DNA from: an uncultured Bacteroidia bacterium
GTDB lineage: Bacteria; Bacteroidota; Bacteroidia; Bacteroidales; UBA932
DNA length: 64,000 nt
NCBI GenBank assembly: GCA_902785575.1
Contig: CACZZF010000001.1
Coordinates: 266,777 to 330,776 of the forward strand
Reading direction: 5' to 3'
Position numbers and translations under genes: made by a program. This document shows, one piece after another, positions 7,032 to 15,652 of this stretch (its first letter is position 1; each line of letters opens with the position of its first letter). The notes beneath the pieces were generated by a model. That model had not been told where the DNA came from. It did no database searches and saw nothing but the letters and a program-made list of their open reading frames with translations.

Positions 7032-8537
7032 ATGGTGCCGCTCTCGGTATTCTCAATTAATATCCTCTCTGAGAATGTGCTCCTGCTCGTGTCAGTGCTG
7101 GTGTTCATCGCCATTATCCTGACACAGATTGGGACCAAGTTCGGAGTCCCTTCGTTGCTGTTGTTCCTTGTGATAGGAATGATAGCGGGGACGGATGGGA
7201 TCGGCATACATTTCGAGGACTACCATCTTGGGGAATCCATAGGGCACTTCGCGATGACTATCATCTTGTTTACCGGTGGATTGCAGACATCGCTCCAAGA
7301 GTCCAAGCCTGTGATGAAGCAAGGAGCTTTGCTATCCACTTTGGGAGTGTTTATCACCGCTTTGCTGACCGGTGGATTCATCTATTTCGCCACCAGGAAT
7401 ATGGTCGGGGAGATAGGGGGAACTTTCTTGGGATGTCTGCTGCTTGCTTCCGTGATGGGTTCCACAGACTCCGCTTCTGTGTTCTCTATTTTAAGAGGCA
7501 AGAAGTTGCATCTACGTGAAAGGATCGGAACCATGCTGGAGCTTGAGTCCAGCAGTAATGACCCGATGGCCTATGCCCTTACCATCATTATCGTCCAAAT
7601 ACTGACGACCCCTTCCGGTCTTGCCGCCAAACCACATGGAATGATCCTGACCGGAGTCGGTATTCTTATCTTGCAAATCATAGTGGGAACGATTGTGGGA
7701 ATAGCCGTAGGATATGGAGCCAAGTATCTTCTTGAGAAGGTTAAGCTTCCAGGCAACTCACTCAACTCGATTCTCATATTGAGTATCGGTTTCTTCTCCA
7801 ATGGTATCGCGACAGTCCTCTACGGAAACGGCCTGCTCGCATTGTACCTGACAGCCATAATCATCAACAACAAGGCTAACATCCCTTATAAGAGAGACGT
7901 CCTGAAGTTCTTCGATGGCATGACTTGGCTGATGCAATTGCTGATGTTCCTGATGCTTGGACTCCTGGCCAGGCCTTCCCAGATGTTGCATTCGCTCGTC
8001 CCTGCCCTTCTTATCGGTTTGTTCCTGCTGATCGTGGCCAGGCCCGCGTCTGTATTCATTTGCCTGGCTCCTTTCAAGGAGTTGTCGACAAAAGCGAAGG
8101 TGCTTATCTCGTGGGTCGGCCTCAAGGGTGCCGGACCTATACTGTTTGCCCTCTACCCTGTGATCGCCGGACTGGAAGGGTCGGACGACATATTTAATAT
8201 AGTATTCGTGATCACCCTTCTTTCCCTCGTCACCCAGGGAATGACCCTGTCTCGAGTCGCCAAGAAACTGGATCTCAGTTTCGATGAGGATCCTGAAATC
8301 GAGACATTCGGGCTTGAAATCCCGGATGAGATGGGCATTCTAAGGGATCACACCGTCACGGATGCCGACTTGGCCAGAGGTTCCACGTTAAGGGATCTGA
8401 ACCTTCCCCATGGCATACGGGTTATGATGGTCCGCAGAGGAGAGCATTTCCTCGTTCCACATGGGAGCATGCGGCTCCTCCCTGAAGATCACTTGGTGAT
8501 AGTCATGGGAGAGAGTGACGATGATCTAGAAGAATAA
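7032..8537 (+). CDS. CPA1-family cation/proton antiporter of the NhaP2 (CvrA) type
   Basis: The protein has 501 residues with about 12-13 membrane segments over residues 15-395. GSTDSASVF (143-151) and ESSSNDPMA (172-180) are the ion-binding motifs of NhaP-type K+(Na+)/H+ antiporters; the two Asp residues are the ones expected. Residues 410-495 resemble a TrkA-C (RCK_C) domain, a small ligand-binding module that gates potassium transport, ending in VIVMGE. The gene is the last of the 2051-8537 operon, one base after the STAS gene, and is followed by a strong terminator. Because RCK_C domains bind nucleotides or second messengers, this could be an output of the signalling genes; that link is inferred. 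Confidence 0.85.
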   Translation: MVPLSVFSINILSENVLLLVSVLVFIAIILTQIGTKFGVPSLLLFLVIGMIAGTDGIGIHFEDYHLGESIGHFAMTIILFTGGLQTSLQESKPVMKQGALLSTLGVFITALLTGGFIYFATRNMVGEIGGTFLGCLLLASVMGSTDSASVFSILRGKKLHLRERIGTMLELESSSNDPMAYALTIIIVQILTTPSGLAAKPHGMILTGVGILILQIIVGTIVGIAVGYGAKYLLEKVKLPGNSLNSILILSIGFFSNGIATVLYGNGLLALYLTAIIINNKANIPYKRDVLKFFDGMTWLMQLLMFLMLGLLARPSQMLHSLVPALLIGLFLLIVARPASVFICLAPFKELSTKAKVLISWVGLKGAGPILFALYPVIAGLEGSDDIFNIVFVITLLSLVTQGMTLSRVAKKLDLSFDEDPEIETFGLEIPDEMGILRDHTVTDADLARGSTLRDLNLPHGIRVMMVRRGEHFLVPHGSMRLLPEDHLVIVMGESDDDLEE

Positions 8538-8538
8538 A

Positions 8539-8567
8539 AAACGGCCCCGCAAAATGCGGGGCCGTTT
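8539..8567. terminator. Bidirectional terminator between the antiporter and DUF3127 genes
   Basis: A perfect 12-bp stem (8539-8550 with 8556-8567, arms AAACGGCCCCGC and its complement) encloses a 5-base loop. A or T tracts lie at both ends, so it can stop transcripts from the convergent genes ending at 8537 and 8589. Confidence 0.85.
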
Positions 8568-8588
8568 CCATATTCCGGTCAGCCTTTA

Positions 8589-8996
8589 TCAGAACGGGAG
8601 GTCGTTGAAACCATCTTCAGCGGGCATATCATCAATAGACGGAGCGGGAGCCTGCTCAGGCATCGCCCCATAAGTGACCTGAGGAGCGGGCGCAGGTGCG
8701 GCAGTCTGGACCTGGTTCACAGGAGATATGCGCCAAACGCGTACATCATTGTACCATCTGCCATTGAATTCCCTGGCCCTGAGATTGAAGGAGACCTTCA
8801 CCTCATCTCCGACTTGGTACTTGTCCAACTCAGCGACCTTATCGTTCCCGAATGATGTGAAACAGACCTCGGCAGGATAGTTCCCATCCTGATATTCCAG
8901 GATAAAATCCTGCTTGACCCAAGCGCCTCTGGCGCTCTGGCCACTCTGTTTTGCCTCTTTACGGGAAATCTTGCCCTCTAGTTCCAGAGCTGCCAT
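8589..8996 (-). CDS. DUF3127 OB-fold-like protein with SSB-type acidic tail
   Basis: The protein has 135 residues. Residues 1-90 match the DUF3127 pattern: ELEGKI at the start, WVKQDFILEY, then VGDEVKVSFNLRAREFNGRW and YNDVRVWRI, an OB-fold-like layout found mainly in Bacteroidota. A low-complexity Ala/Pro linker (about 97-118) leads to an acidic tail ending DGFNDLPF. This closely resembles the C-terminal tip of bacterial SSB (DDDIPF), which recruits repair and replication proteins. The layout of folded domain, flexible linker and tip mimics SSB. The function is unproven. It follows the FKBP gene by five bases and is probably co-transcribed with it. Confidence 0.8.
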   Translation of the reverse strand: MAALELEGKISRKEAKQSGQSARGAWVKQDFILEYQDGNYPAEVCFTSFGNDKVAELDKYQVGDEVKVSFNLRAREFNGRWYNDVRVWRISPVNQVQTAAPAPAPQVTYGAMPEQAPAPSIDDMPAEDGFNDLPF

Positions 8997-9001
8997 GAGT
9001 C

Positions 9002-9760
9002 TTATTTCTTTTCAGCTTCAGTCTCAACGAAAGGCTTCACAGAATCCAGTGTGATGTCGAACACCAGAGGGGTGTTAGGCTGGATGGCGTTGGAGCCACG
9101 CTCGCCATAACCGAGCTCAGCGGGAACGTAAAGAGTGGCCTTACCACCCTCGCCGAGAAGCTGGAGACCCTCAGTCCAACCAGGGATAACCCTGTTAAGG
9201 GTGAGCATCACGGAAGGATCGTTCTCAGGGACCTCCTCAATGAGGGTACCATCCTTGAGAGTGAGCTTATAGTGGACATAGACGGTGTCCTGGGGACCGG
9301 GCTTGACATCGTTGCCGGGCTCCTTGATAAGATAGCAAAGTCCGGTCTCGGAAGACTCGACTCCAGCGATCTTCTTGACATCTTCGAAGAACTTGTCCTG
9401 CTCGACTTTGTTGACCGCGGCGGTGTAAGCGTTCCTCTTCTCAATGAAGTTACTCATGACCTCATTAATCTGCTCAGGATTGATTTTGAACTGCTTGACA
9501 AAATTGGTGTCACGCTGGTTGCCCTTAGCGTTGATGAAGTCATCCATACCCTTCTTGATCTCGGAGAAATTAAGGTCACCCATGTTGTAGCCTTTGATCA
9601 TGGAACCGAAGTTTATACCGAGAAGGTAACTGACAGAGTCTATCTCACCCTTGGAAGGGACAAGCTCCTTGGCCACACCAGCGGCAGGCTTGGTGGAGTT
9701 ACATGCGATGGCGGCGAAAACCACGGCCGCCACAGCGAATAACTTGATTACTTTTTTCAT
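9002..9760 (-). CDS. FKBP-type peptidyl-prolyl cis-trans isomerase lipoprotein
   Basis: The protein has 252 residues from the ATG at 9760 (MKKVIKLFAVAAVVF). Nine further in-frame codons upstream are ignored because the signal peptide begins at MKK. The signal sequence ends in an AIAC lipobox, so it is a lipoprotein facing the periplasm or cell surface. Residues of about 40-145 form the helical FKBP_N dimerisation domain. Residues of about 155-245 are the catalytic FKBP domain, with VYVHYKLTLKDGTL, VIPGWTEGLQLL, YVPAELGYGERG and PLVFDITL, the usual active-site residues. The enzyme speeds proline isomerisation in exported proteins. It is divergent from recQ, and the DUF3127 gene lies five bases downstream. 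Confidence 0.93.
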   Translation of the reverse strand: MKKVIKLFAVAAVVFAAIACNSTKPAAGVAKELVPSKGEIDSVSYLLGINFGSMIKGYNMGDLNFSEIKKGMDDFINAKGNQRDTNFVKQFKINPEQINEVMSNFIEKRNAYTAAVNKVEQDKFFEDVKKIAGVESSETGLCYLIKEPGNDVKPGPQDTVYVHYKLTLKDGTLIEEVPENDPSVMLTLNRVIPGWTEGLQLLGEGGKATLYVPAELGYGERGSNAIQPNTPLVFDITLDSVKPFVETEAEKK

Positions 9761-9843
9761 GTTTTTATAGCTTTTATAAGTTGTCAAAATTTGCGCGAAT
9801 ATCGTAAAAATAATTGAGATTTACATTATTAATGACGATTTGG

Positions 9844-9875
9844 TTTGCCTATTAAAAAAACTTTGGCTATATTTA
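9844..9875 (+). promoter_or_regulatory. Probable promoter of recQ
   Basis: TTTG (9844-9847) and TATATTTA (9868-9875) are separated by 20 bases. This is one base longer than, and one mismatch from, the Bacteroidota consensus. The recQ start codon is 18 bases downstream. Confidence 0.55.
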
Positions 9876-9893
9876 TGAAAACCACATTCCGCC

Positions 9894-12101
9894 ATGGAGA
9901 TAGATTCCGCAGTGCTATACTCAAAACTGAAAACTTTCTTCGGATACGATTCATTCAAAGGTGATCAGGAAGCGATTATACGCAATCTAATCGAAGGAAA
10001 GGACACTTTCGTGCTCATGCCCACGGGAGGCGGGAAGTCATTGTGCTTCCAGCTTCCGGCCCTTGTGATGCCGGGTACCGCTATAATCATCTCCCCCCTT
10101 ATCGCCTTGATGAAGAACCAGGTGGATGTCATCAGGGGTTTCGAGGATGAGCAGACCGGAATCGCCCATTTCCTTAACTCATCTCTCGGCAAGGCCCAGA
10201 TCCAGGAAGTGCGGCAGGATGTGCAGTCCGGAGTCACCAAATTGCTCTATGTGGCACCAGAGTCTTTGACCAAAGAGGAGAATATCGATCTCCTGAGGGA
10301 TGTGGACATATCTTTCTACGCTATTGACGAGGCCCACTGCATTTCCGAGTGGGGCCACGATTTCCGCCCTGAGTACAGAAGGATCAGGGACATGATACAG
10401 ACAATCGGCAAGGCTCCCGTCATAGCTCTTACCGCGACGGCGACCCCGAAAGTGCAGAACGACATCCAGAAGAACCTCGGCATAATGGACGCCACGGTTT
10501 TCAAGTCCTCCTTCAACAGACCGAATCTATATTATGAAGTCAGGGACAAGGTCAATGCCGAAAAAGATATCATCAGATATATTCTCCAGCATCCAGGCAA
10601 GTCGGGAATAATCTATTGCCTTAGCCGTAAAAAGGTCGAAGAGACTGCGAACCTGCTGAATATTAATGGAATAAAAGCTCTCCCCTATCATGCCGGACTG
10701 GATGCGAAGACAAGGGCGGAGAACCAGGACCGCTTCCTGATGGAGGATGTGGACATAATCGTCGCCACAATCGCTTTCGGAATGGGAATCGACAAGCCTG
10801 ACGTGAGGTTCGTCATCCACTATGACATCCCGAAGAGCATCGAGGGATATTACCAGGAGACAGGAAGGGCCGGTCGAGACGGAGAGTTGGCGGATTGCAT
10901 AACCTACTACAGCTACAAAGACATCCAGAAGCTCGAGAAATTCATGCTCGGGAAGCCCATTTCCGAACAGGAGATCGGAAGACAACTGCTGATGGAGACT
11001 GTGGCCTACGCCGAGACAAGCCTCTGCCGCAGGAAAATGCTGCTCAACTATTTCGGAGAGGATTATACTAAAGACAATTGCGGAGTCTGCGACAACTGCC
11101 TCCATCCCAAGACCACCTATGATGGCCGCAAGGAAATGAGCCTTGTGATCCGCCTCATAAAGTCCCTCCCGGAGCACTTCAAAATCGAGCATCTGGCCTA
11201 CATACTCTCCGGGCGTGTCAACGCCATGGTCAAGTCCTATGAGCATGACACCATCCCGCTTTTCGGAGAGGGCAAAAACCACGATGACAAATTCTGGTGC
11301 GCCGTCATACACCAAGGCCTGCTGCTTCACTTATTGGAGAAGGAGATCGAGTCCTACGGGAGGATTTATGTGACCAAGAAGGGAGAGGAGTTCTACGCCG
11401 ATCCTTGGGAAATCCGTCTTGTGGAGGACAGGGTGTTCTCGAACAAGGGCTCGGACGATGATGACGAGGACGCTGCCAACGACAAGGCAGCGATGAAGGG
11501 AGGCGGCGGTGATCCGATCCTTCTTCCGATGCTGAAGAACCTTCGCAAGGACATGTCAAAGAAGCTGAATCTCCAGCCGTGGATTATATTCGGAGACCCC
11601 GCCTTGGAGGATATGTCCATCCTCTACCCTATCACTTTCAACGAGTTGCATAGCTGCCAGGGAGTCGGCGAGGGTAAGGCCAGGAAATATGGCAAGGAGT
11701 TCATCGAGCTGATCAAGGCCTACGTCGAGGAGAACGACATCACCAGGCCGGCCGAATATGTGGTCAAGTCCGCTCCGACCAAGTCGGCGGACAAGATATT
11801 CATCATCCAGAGTGTGGACCGGAAGCTCGCTCTTGAGGACATAGCTGACGCTAGAGGCCTTGAGATGGACAAATTAATAGAGGACATCGAAGGAATCGTG
11901 TCGACCGGGACTAAACTGGACCTCAACTACTATATCCGTCAGGTAGTGGATGAAGACATAGTCGAAGAGATTTTCGACTATTTCAAGAATGAGGCGACCT
12001 CCGATTCAGTTGAGGAGGCTATGCAGGCGTTGGGGTCTGATTATGATGAGATGGAGATCCGTCTGGTGAGGCTGAAATTCCTCTGTGAGGTGGCCTCCTG
12101 A
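9894..12101 (+). CDS. recQ: ATP-dependent DNA helicase RecQ
   Basis: The protein has 735 residues. It is a superfamily 2 helicase with Walker A PTGGGKS (43-49), DEAH (145-148), the [16 protein letters not shown] aromatic-rich loop, and the [10 protein letters not shown] motif VI. The RQC zinc site ([10 protein letters not shown] followed by CGVCDNC) and winged helix follow, and an HRDC domain is present near residues 545-620 ([16 protein letters not shown]). A further C-terminal helix-rich segment is seen in Bacteroidota RecQ. It unwinds DNA 3' to 5' in RecF-type repair. It is divergent from the FKBP gene and convergent with a PHP phosphatase, 12 bases away, without an obvious terminator between them. 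Confidence 0.95.
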   Translation: MEIDSAVLYSKLKTFFGYDSFKGDQEAIIRNLIEGKDTFVLMPTGGGKSLCFQLPALVMPGTAIIISPLIALMKNQVDVIRGFEDEQTGIAHFLNSSLGKAQIQEVRQDVQSGVTKLLYVAPESLTKEENIDLLRDVDISFYAIDEAHCISEWGHDFRPEYRRIRDMIQTIGKAPVIALTATATPKVQNDIQKNLGIMDATVFKSSFNRPNLYYEVRDKVNAEKDIIRYILQHPGKSGIIYCLSRKKVEETANLLNINGIKALPYHAGLDAKTRAENQDRFLMEDVDIIVATIAFGMGIDKPDVRFVIHYDIPKSIEGYYQETGRAGRDGELADCITYYSYKDIQKLEKFMLGKPISEQEIGRQLLMETVAYAETSLCRRKMLLNYFGEDYTKDNCGVCDNCLHPKTTYDGRKEMSLVIRLIKSLPEHFKIEHLAYILSGRVNAMVKSYEHDTIPLFGEGKNHDDKFWCAVIHQGLLLHLLEKEIESYGRIYVTKKGEEFYADPWEIRLVEDRVFSNKGSDDDDEDAANDKAAMKGGGGDPILLPMLKNLRKDMSKKLNLQPWIIFGDPALEDMSILYPITFNELHSCQGVGEGKARKYGKEFIELIKAYVEENDITRPAEYVVKSAPTKSADKIFIIQSVDRKLALEDIADARGLEMDKLIEDIEGIVSTGTKLDLNYYIRQVVDEDIVEEIFDYFKNEATSDSVEEAMQALGSDYDEMEIRLVRLKFLCEVAS

Positions 12102-12113
12102 TAATCTTTCCGA

Positions 12114-12965
12114 TCAGATAGTCACCATTTTAAGCCGCCTGTTCTCAAAATGGCCGAGACGGCGGAAGCCGAACATTTTCACGTATTGGGCGAAATACTC
12201 GAACTTGTTCCCGACTTGCTCAGCTTTGTGGGAGTCGGATCCGAGGCAAATAATATCACCGCCGAGCTCCATGTACCGGATAAGGATGTCACGGTCCAAC
12301 TGAGGTGTGCGGAGCCCATAAGGCTTGTATGTTTTGGTGTTAATCTCAAGCCCTTTCCCATTCTCTATCAAGTACTTCAGAATCTCGTCCAGAAGCCCGG
12401 GAAAATCCCTGTAAAGTATGCTTTCTTTAGGATAAGGGGCATATCGGACGATATAGTCGAAATGACCCATCACATCAAAATCCCCAAGGCGCTTCATCTC
12501 CCTCAGAAGTGTCTCAAGGTAACGTCCATAAGCCTCTTTCCAGTTCTTGCCTTTGTAATATGGCCCGAAATAAGGATCAGTGTCTTCAAGATAGTGGACC
12601 GATGCGGTGACCTGGTCGAAAGAATGGGCCGCCACGAAATTCTTGTTAAGCTCCCGACAGTCCTCGTATAGGCCGACCTCAACCCCTTTCAGAACCCGGA
12701 ATTTTTTGGCCGCGGCACGCCCGAAGGCACCTTCGGATACCATCGCAGACACCCTGTCGATCTCTTTCTGCTGGTCCTCAACACTAAAGACCTCACATAC
12801 TATCGGCTCGAACTCCTCCTTCATTTTAGGGACGAAATAGTCGCAATGGTCTGTGAAACAGATACCTCCCAAACCCTTGTCGACCGCCGCCTTGACGCTC
12901 TTCTCGACAGTGGTTCCTCCACCATCGAATGAAAACTGGCAATGGTTATGTGTGTCGAAAAACAT
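12114..12965 (-). CDS. PHP-family histidinol-phosphatase (HisK/HisJ type)
   Basis: The protein has 283 residues. PHP metal-binding motifs are present: DTHNHC with His6 and His8, CFTDHCDY, ASVHYLE, MGHFDYIVRY and the C-terminal GSDSHKAEQVG. This order fits histidinol-phosphate phosphatases of the PHP superfamily, which complete histidine synthesis, although no other his genes lie in the window. Some PHP proteins of this size act on other phosphoesters, so the substrate is inferred. The start codon lies only about four bases from a TATATTCG sequence that resembles a -7 box, so the transcript may have almost no leader. It is divergent from the DUF308 gene. Confidence 0.8.
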   Translation of the reverse strand: MFFDTHNHCQFSFDGGGTTVEKSVKAAVDKGLGGICFTDHCDYFVPKMKEEFEPIVCEVFSVEDQQKEIDRVSAMVSEGAFGRAAAKKFRVLKGVEVGLYEDCRELNKNFVAAHSFDQVTASVHYLEDTDPYFGPYYKGKNWKEAYGRYLETLLREMKRLGDFDVMGHFDYIVRYAPYPKESILYRDFPGLLDEILKYLIENGKGLEINTKTYKPYGLRTPQLDRDILIRYMELGGDIICLGSDSHKAEQVGNKFEYFAQYVKMFGFRRLGHFENRRLKMVTI

Positions 12966-12991
12966 ATTACGAATATAGCTATTTTTTTTAT

Positions 12992-12999
12992 TAATTTTG
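12992..12999 (+). promoter_or_regulatory. -7 box directly upstream of the DUF308 gene
   Basis: TAATTTTG matches TAnnTTTG and ends only five bases before the ATG at 13005. If it is used, the mRNA would be leaderless or nearly so. No -33 TTTG is present at the normal spacing. Confidence 0.45.
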
Positions 13000-13004
13000 T
13001 GTCT

Positions 13005-13562
13005 ATGATTACTCTCGGATACAAAACCAAATTCAACAGCATCACAAGGGCTATCGCGGCGATCGGAATCGGTCTCGTGATGGCCTTCGGGGGGAACGCC
13101 CCGACTAACGTGGTGAAAATAATCGCTATCCTGCTTGTACTCGCTGGCGTGGCATCTCTAATCTATGGCCTTATCAAGAGCAAGGAAAACGGTGTTTACC
13201 AACTACTTCTGGTCAACGCCGGACTGGACATAGCGATCGGTCTTTTGCTATTCTTCAATCCCCAATGGATTGTCGGGATTATAGTCTATGCTATAGGTGT
13301 GATTCTGATCCTGTTCGGAGGGCTCCAGCTAGTTGTGCTTACCGGAGCCATGAGCCTGATGGGAGCGGGATTCTCTTCCCTTATCCTGTCCATTCTCGCC
13401 ATAGTGGGAGGAGCGTTTCTCCTGTTCAATCCATTCACTATCGGCGTGATGAGTGTCATAGCAGGCTGCCTTCTCATGGTCTATGGGGTAGCTGAGTTGA
13501 TATCTACCTTCAGGTTATCCAAGGTCATAGTGCAAGAAGATGACACTGTAGACGAGCAATGA
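13005..13562 (+). CDS. DUF308 (HdeD-like) membrane protein
   Basis: The protein has 185 residues from the ATG at 13005. An upstream in-frame extension is rejected because it overlaps the neighbouring gene and lacks family features. Six hydrophobic segments come in pairs between residues 15 and 165, including LVMAFGGNAPTN and the repeated LLFFNP and LLFNPF turns typical of DUF308/HdeD proteins. HdeD of E. coli is linked to acid tolerance, but most family members are uncharacterised. The stop codon overlaps the dnaG start (ATGA at 13559), so the two are translationally coupled; a functional link to replication is not implied. Confidence 0.8.
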   Translation: MITLGYKTKFNSITRAIAAIGIGLVMAFGGNAPTNVVKIIAILLVLAGVASLIYGLIKSKENGVYQLLLVNAGLDIAIGLLLFFNPQWIVGIIVYAIGVILILFGGLQLVVLTGAMSLMGAGFSSLILSILAIVGGAFLLFNPFTIGVMSVIAGCLLMVYGVAELISTFRLSKVIVQEDDTVDEQ

Positions 13563-15652
13563 TCCCTCAGGAGACGATACAGAAAATCCTTGACACCGCC
13601 CGTATCGAGGAGGTGGTGGCCGACTTCGTGACTCTGCGAAAGCGAGGGGCCGATTGGTGGGGCTGCTGCCCCTTCCACAACGAGAAGACCCCATCTTTCC
13701 ATGTCGTGCCGGCCAAGGGAATATATTACTGTTTCGGCTGCCATAAGGGAGGCTCCTCGGTGGGCTTTGTGATGGATCATGAGCACATGTCCTACCCTGA
13801 CGCGCTCAGATATCTTGCCAAGAAATACAACATCGAGGTGGTTGAGGAGGAGCAGAGCGCCGAGGAACTGGCCGCCCGCCAAAGGAACGAGAGCCTATAT
13901 CTCGTGTCGGATTTCGCCGAAGGTTTTTTCCAGGAACAACTGAAGAGCGGCGAAGGTAAAGCGGTGGGCCTCAATTATTTCCACACTAGAGGCCTGGAAG
14001 ATGAAACTATCTCGAAATATGGTCTTGGTTGGGCGCCATCCGACCGGCACTCTTTCACCGACGCCGCCAAGGCGAAGGGTTTCAAGGATGAGTATCTCTT
14101 AGAGACCGGCCTTTGCGCGAAATATGATGACAAGCCGGATCTCCACGACAGATTCGTGGAAAGGGTCACCTTCCCTATCCATTCAGTGAGCGGCAGGATT
14201 ATCGGATTCGGAGCCAGGACATTGAAGTCAAAGGAGGAAGGGAAACCATATGCGAAATACGTCAACTCCAAGGAGAGCGCCATCTATGTGAAGAACCAGT
14301 CTTTGTACGGAATATGGTTCGCTAAGAGCGAGATGGCGAAGAAAGACAAGTGCTTCCTTGTGGAAGGCTACTTGGACGTCCTTTCCATGCATCAGCTAGG
14401 GATCACCAATGTTGTGGCCTCCAGCGGTACCGCCTTGACTGACGGCCAGATACGCCTCATTGGCCGGTTCACCAAGAACGTCACTATAATGTATGACGGA
14501 GACGAGGCCGGCGTAAAGGCCGCGTTGAGAGGAATCGACATGTTCCTGCGCCAAGGAATGGATGTCAAAGTAGTCCTGATCCCTGACGGGGACGACCCGG
14601 ATTCTTTCGCGAGGAAACACACCTTGGAAGAGGTGGAGGACTTCATAGCGAGGAATGAGCAGGACTTCGTGGATTTCAAGGGCTCTCTGCTTATGCGGGA
14701 CGCCGGGGACGATCCACTCAAACGCGCCTCTGTCATCAATGATATCGCTGACACTATCGCGGATATTCCTGACGCTATAAAAAGGGAGACCTATATCGAC
14801 TTCATGAGCAGGAAGTTCGACATTCGCCGGGCTGCTCTTGAAGAGCGTGTCAGCGCCACCAGGGCGAAATATTTGACCAAGACCGCATCTGGCGATGGTT
14901 CCGTATCGGCCGGACGGCCGTCCGGGCCCGGCCGCGTCCATTCTCGCTCCGCCCTTCGACAAGCTCAGGACGGCGCTGCGGCTGAGTACGGCCTAAGCCC
15001 GGAGGCCGCTCCGGCCGTATCAGAACTTTCGCGTGGCCCGGAGGGCCGTCCGGCTAATGATGACTTATCCGCCTTGGAAGAGAATCCAATTATGGCGAAA
15101 GCGGAGCGGGATCTGCTGAACTTCATCCTGGCCAATGGCACCACCCTCCTTGAGTTCCAAAGCGACTCTGAATTCTATCCGGGAGATGGAGAAGAGGCAC
15201 AGACGGTATTCGACTTCATCAGCCAGGCTCTTGAGGCAGATGAGACCGGTTTCGCCAACTCGGCTTACCAGTCCACTTACGACGCCTACTCCGACGCGTA
15301 TTACGAAGGATATACCCAAGACGAGATTGTGAAACGTCTCCTAGACAGTGCTGATAGGACCGTGGCATTTGTGGCTTCACAACTATCTACAGATGAGCGT
15401 TACGATCTATCAGTCAAGAATTTACGCGATGCCATGATGTCCAAAGGTTCTTGGCTGACAAAGTTCGTCCCCAAATCAATCCTCGTTTTCCAGGCCTGCC
15501 GGCTCGAGGACAGGGAGCGCTCCCTGAAAGAAGATCTTCGTAAGGCCCAGACTATCGGAGACCAGAACCGTGAAGTGGAAATAATGCAAAGCCTTGTGCG
15601 TCTGCGCAAAGCCATCAAAGCCGTAAAAGTCCGCCTCGGAAGGGAAAAATAA
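13559..15652 (+). CDS. dnaG: DNA primase DnaG, carrying an in-frame repeat insertion
   Basis: The protein has 697 residues. The N-terminal CHC2 zinc finger has Cys37, His40, Cys58 and Cys61 (CCPFHNEKTPSF and YCFGCHKGG). The catalytic RNA-polymerase core includes the TOPRIM motifs LVEGYLDV near 267-274 and MYDGDEAG near 311-318. The C-terminal helicase-interaction region follows. The enzyme makes RNA primers at the replication fork. Between the core and the C-terminal domain (residues about 451-499) lies a Gly/Arg/Ala-rich stretch encoded by an interspersed palindromic repeat (14909-15054). Its frame stays open and the DnaG sequence resumes at MAKAERDLLNF. The insert sits in the linker known to be flexible in DnaG, which probably explains its tolerance. 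It abuts the convergent gene at 15653 with no spacer. Confidence 0.95.
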   Translation: MIPQETIQKILDTARIEEVVADFVTLRKRGADWWGCCPFHNEKTPSFHVVPAKGIYYCFGCHKGGSSVGFVMDHEHMSYPDALRYLAKKYNIEVVEEEQSAEELAARQRNESLYLVSDFAEGFFQEQLKSGEGKAVGLNYFHTRGLEDETISKYGLGWAPSDRHSFTDAAKAKGFKDEYLLETGLCAKYDDKPDLHDRFVERVTFPIHSVSGRIIGFGARTLKSKEEGKPYAKYVNSKESAIYVKNQSLYGIWFAKSEMAKKDKCFLVEGYLDVLSMHQLGITNVVASSGTALTDGQIRLIGRFTKNVTIMYDGDEAGVKAALRGIDMFLRQGMDVKVVLIPDGDDPDSFARKHTLEEVEDFIARNEQDFVDFKGSLLMRDAGDDPLKRASVINDIADTIADIPDAIKRETYIDFMSRKFDIRRAALEERVSATRAKYLTKTASGDGSVSAGRPSGPGRVHSRSALRQAQDGAAAEYGLSPEAAPAVSELSRGPEGRPANDDLSALEENPIMAKAERDLLNFILANGTTLLEFQSDSEFYPGDGEEAQTVFDFISQALEADETGFANSAYQSTYDAYSDAYYEGYTQDEIVKRLLDSADRTVAFVASQLSTDERYDLSVKNLRDAMMSKGSWLTKFVPKSILVFQACRLEDRERSLKEDLRKAQTIGDQNREVEIMQSLVRLRKAIKAVKVRLGREK
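14909..15054 (+). repeat. Palindromic interspersed repeat inserted in dnaG, with 18-bp terminal inverted repeats
   Basis: Positions 14909-14926 and 15037-15054 are inverted repeats of each other with 17 of 18 bases matching, bounding a 146-bp unit. Inside it, 14926-15017 is closely similar to the metG copy (18163-18257), including CCCTTCGACAAGCTCAGGA at 14952-14970. It is translated in the frame giving LRQAQD. The distal arm of the internal palindrome seen in metG has decayed here. Confidence 0.85.

Noticed and set aside
10527..11330. 267-codon minus-strand frame inside recQ
   Set aside because: recQ motifs are continuous through the region on the plus strand; the antisense frame has no signal peptide, domain or ribosome-binding context.
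12942..13004. Upstream extension of the DUF308 gene
   Set aside because: The in-frame extension overlaps the divergent PHP gene and the -7 box, and its sequence does not fit the DUF308 family.
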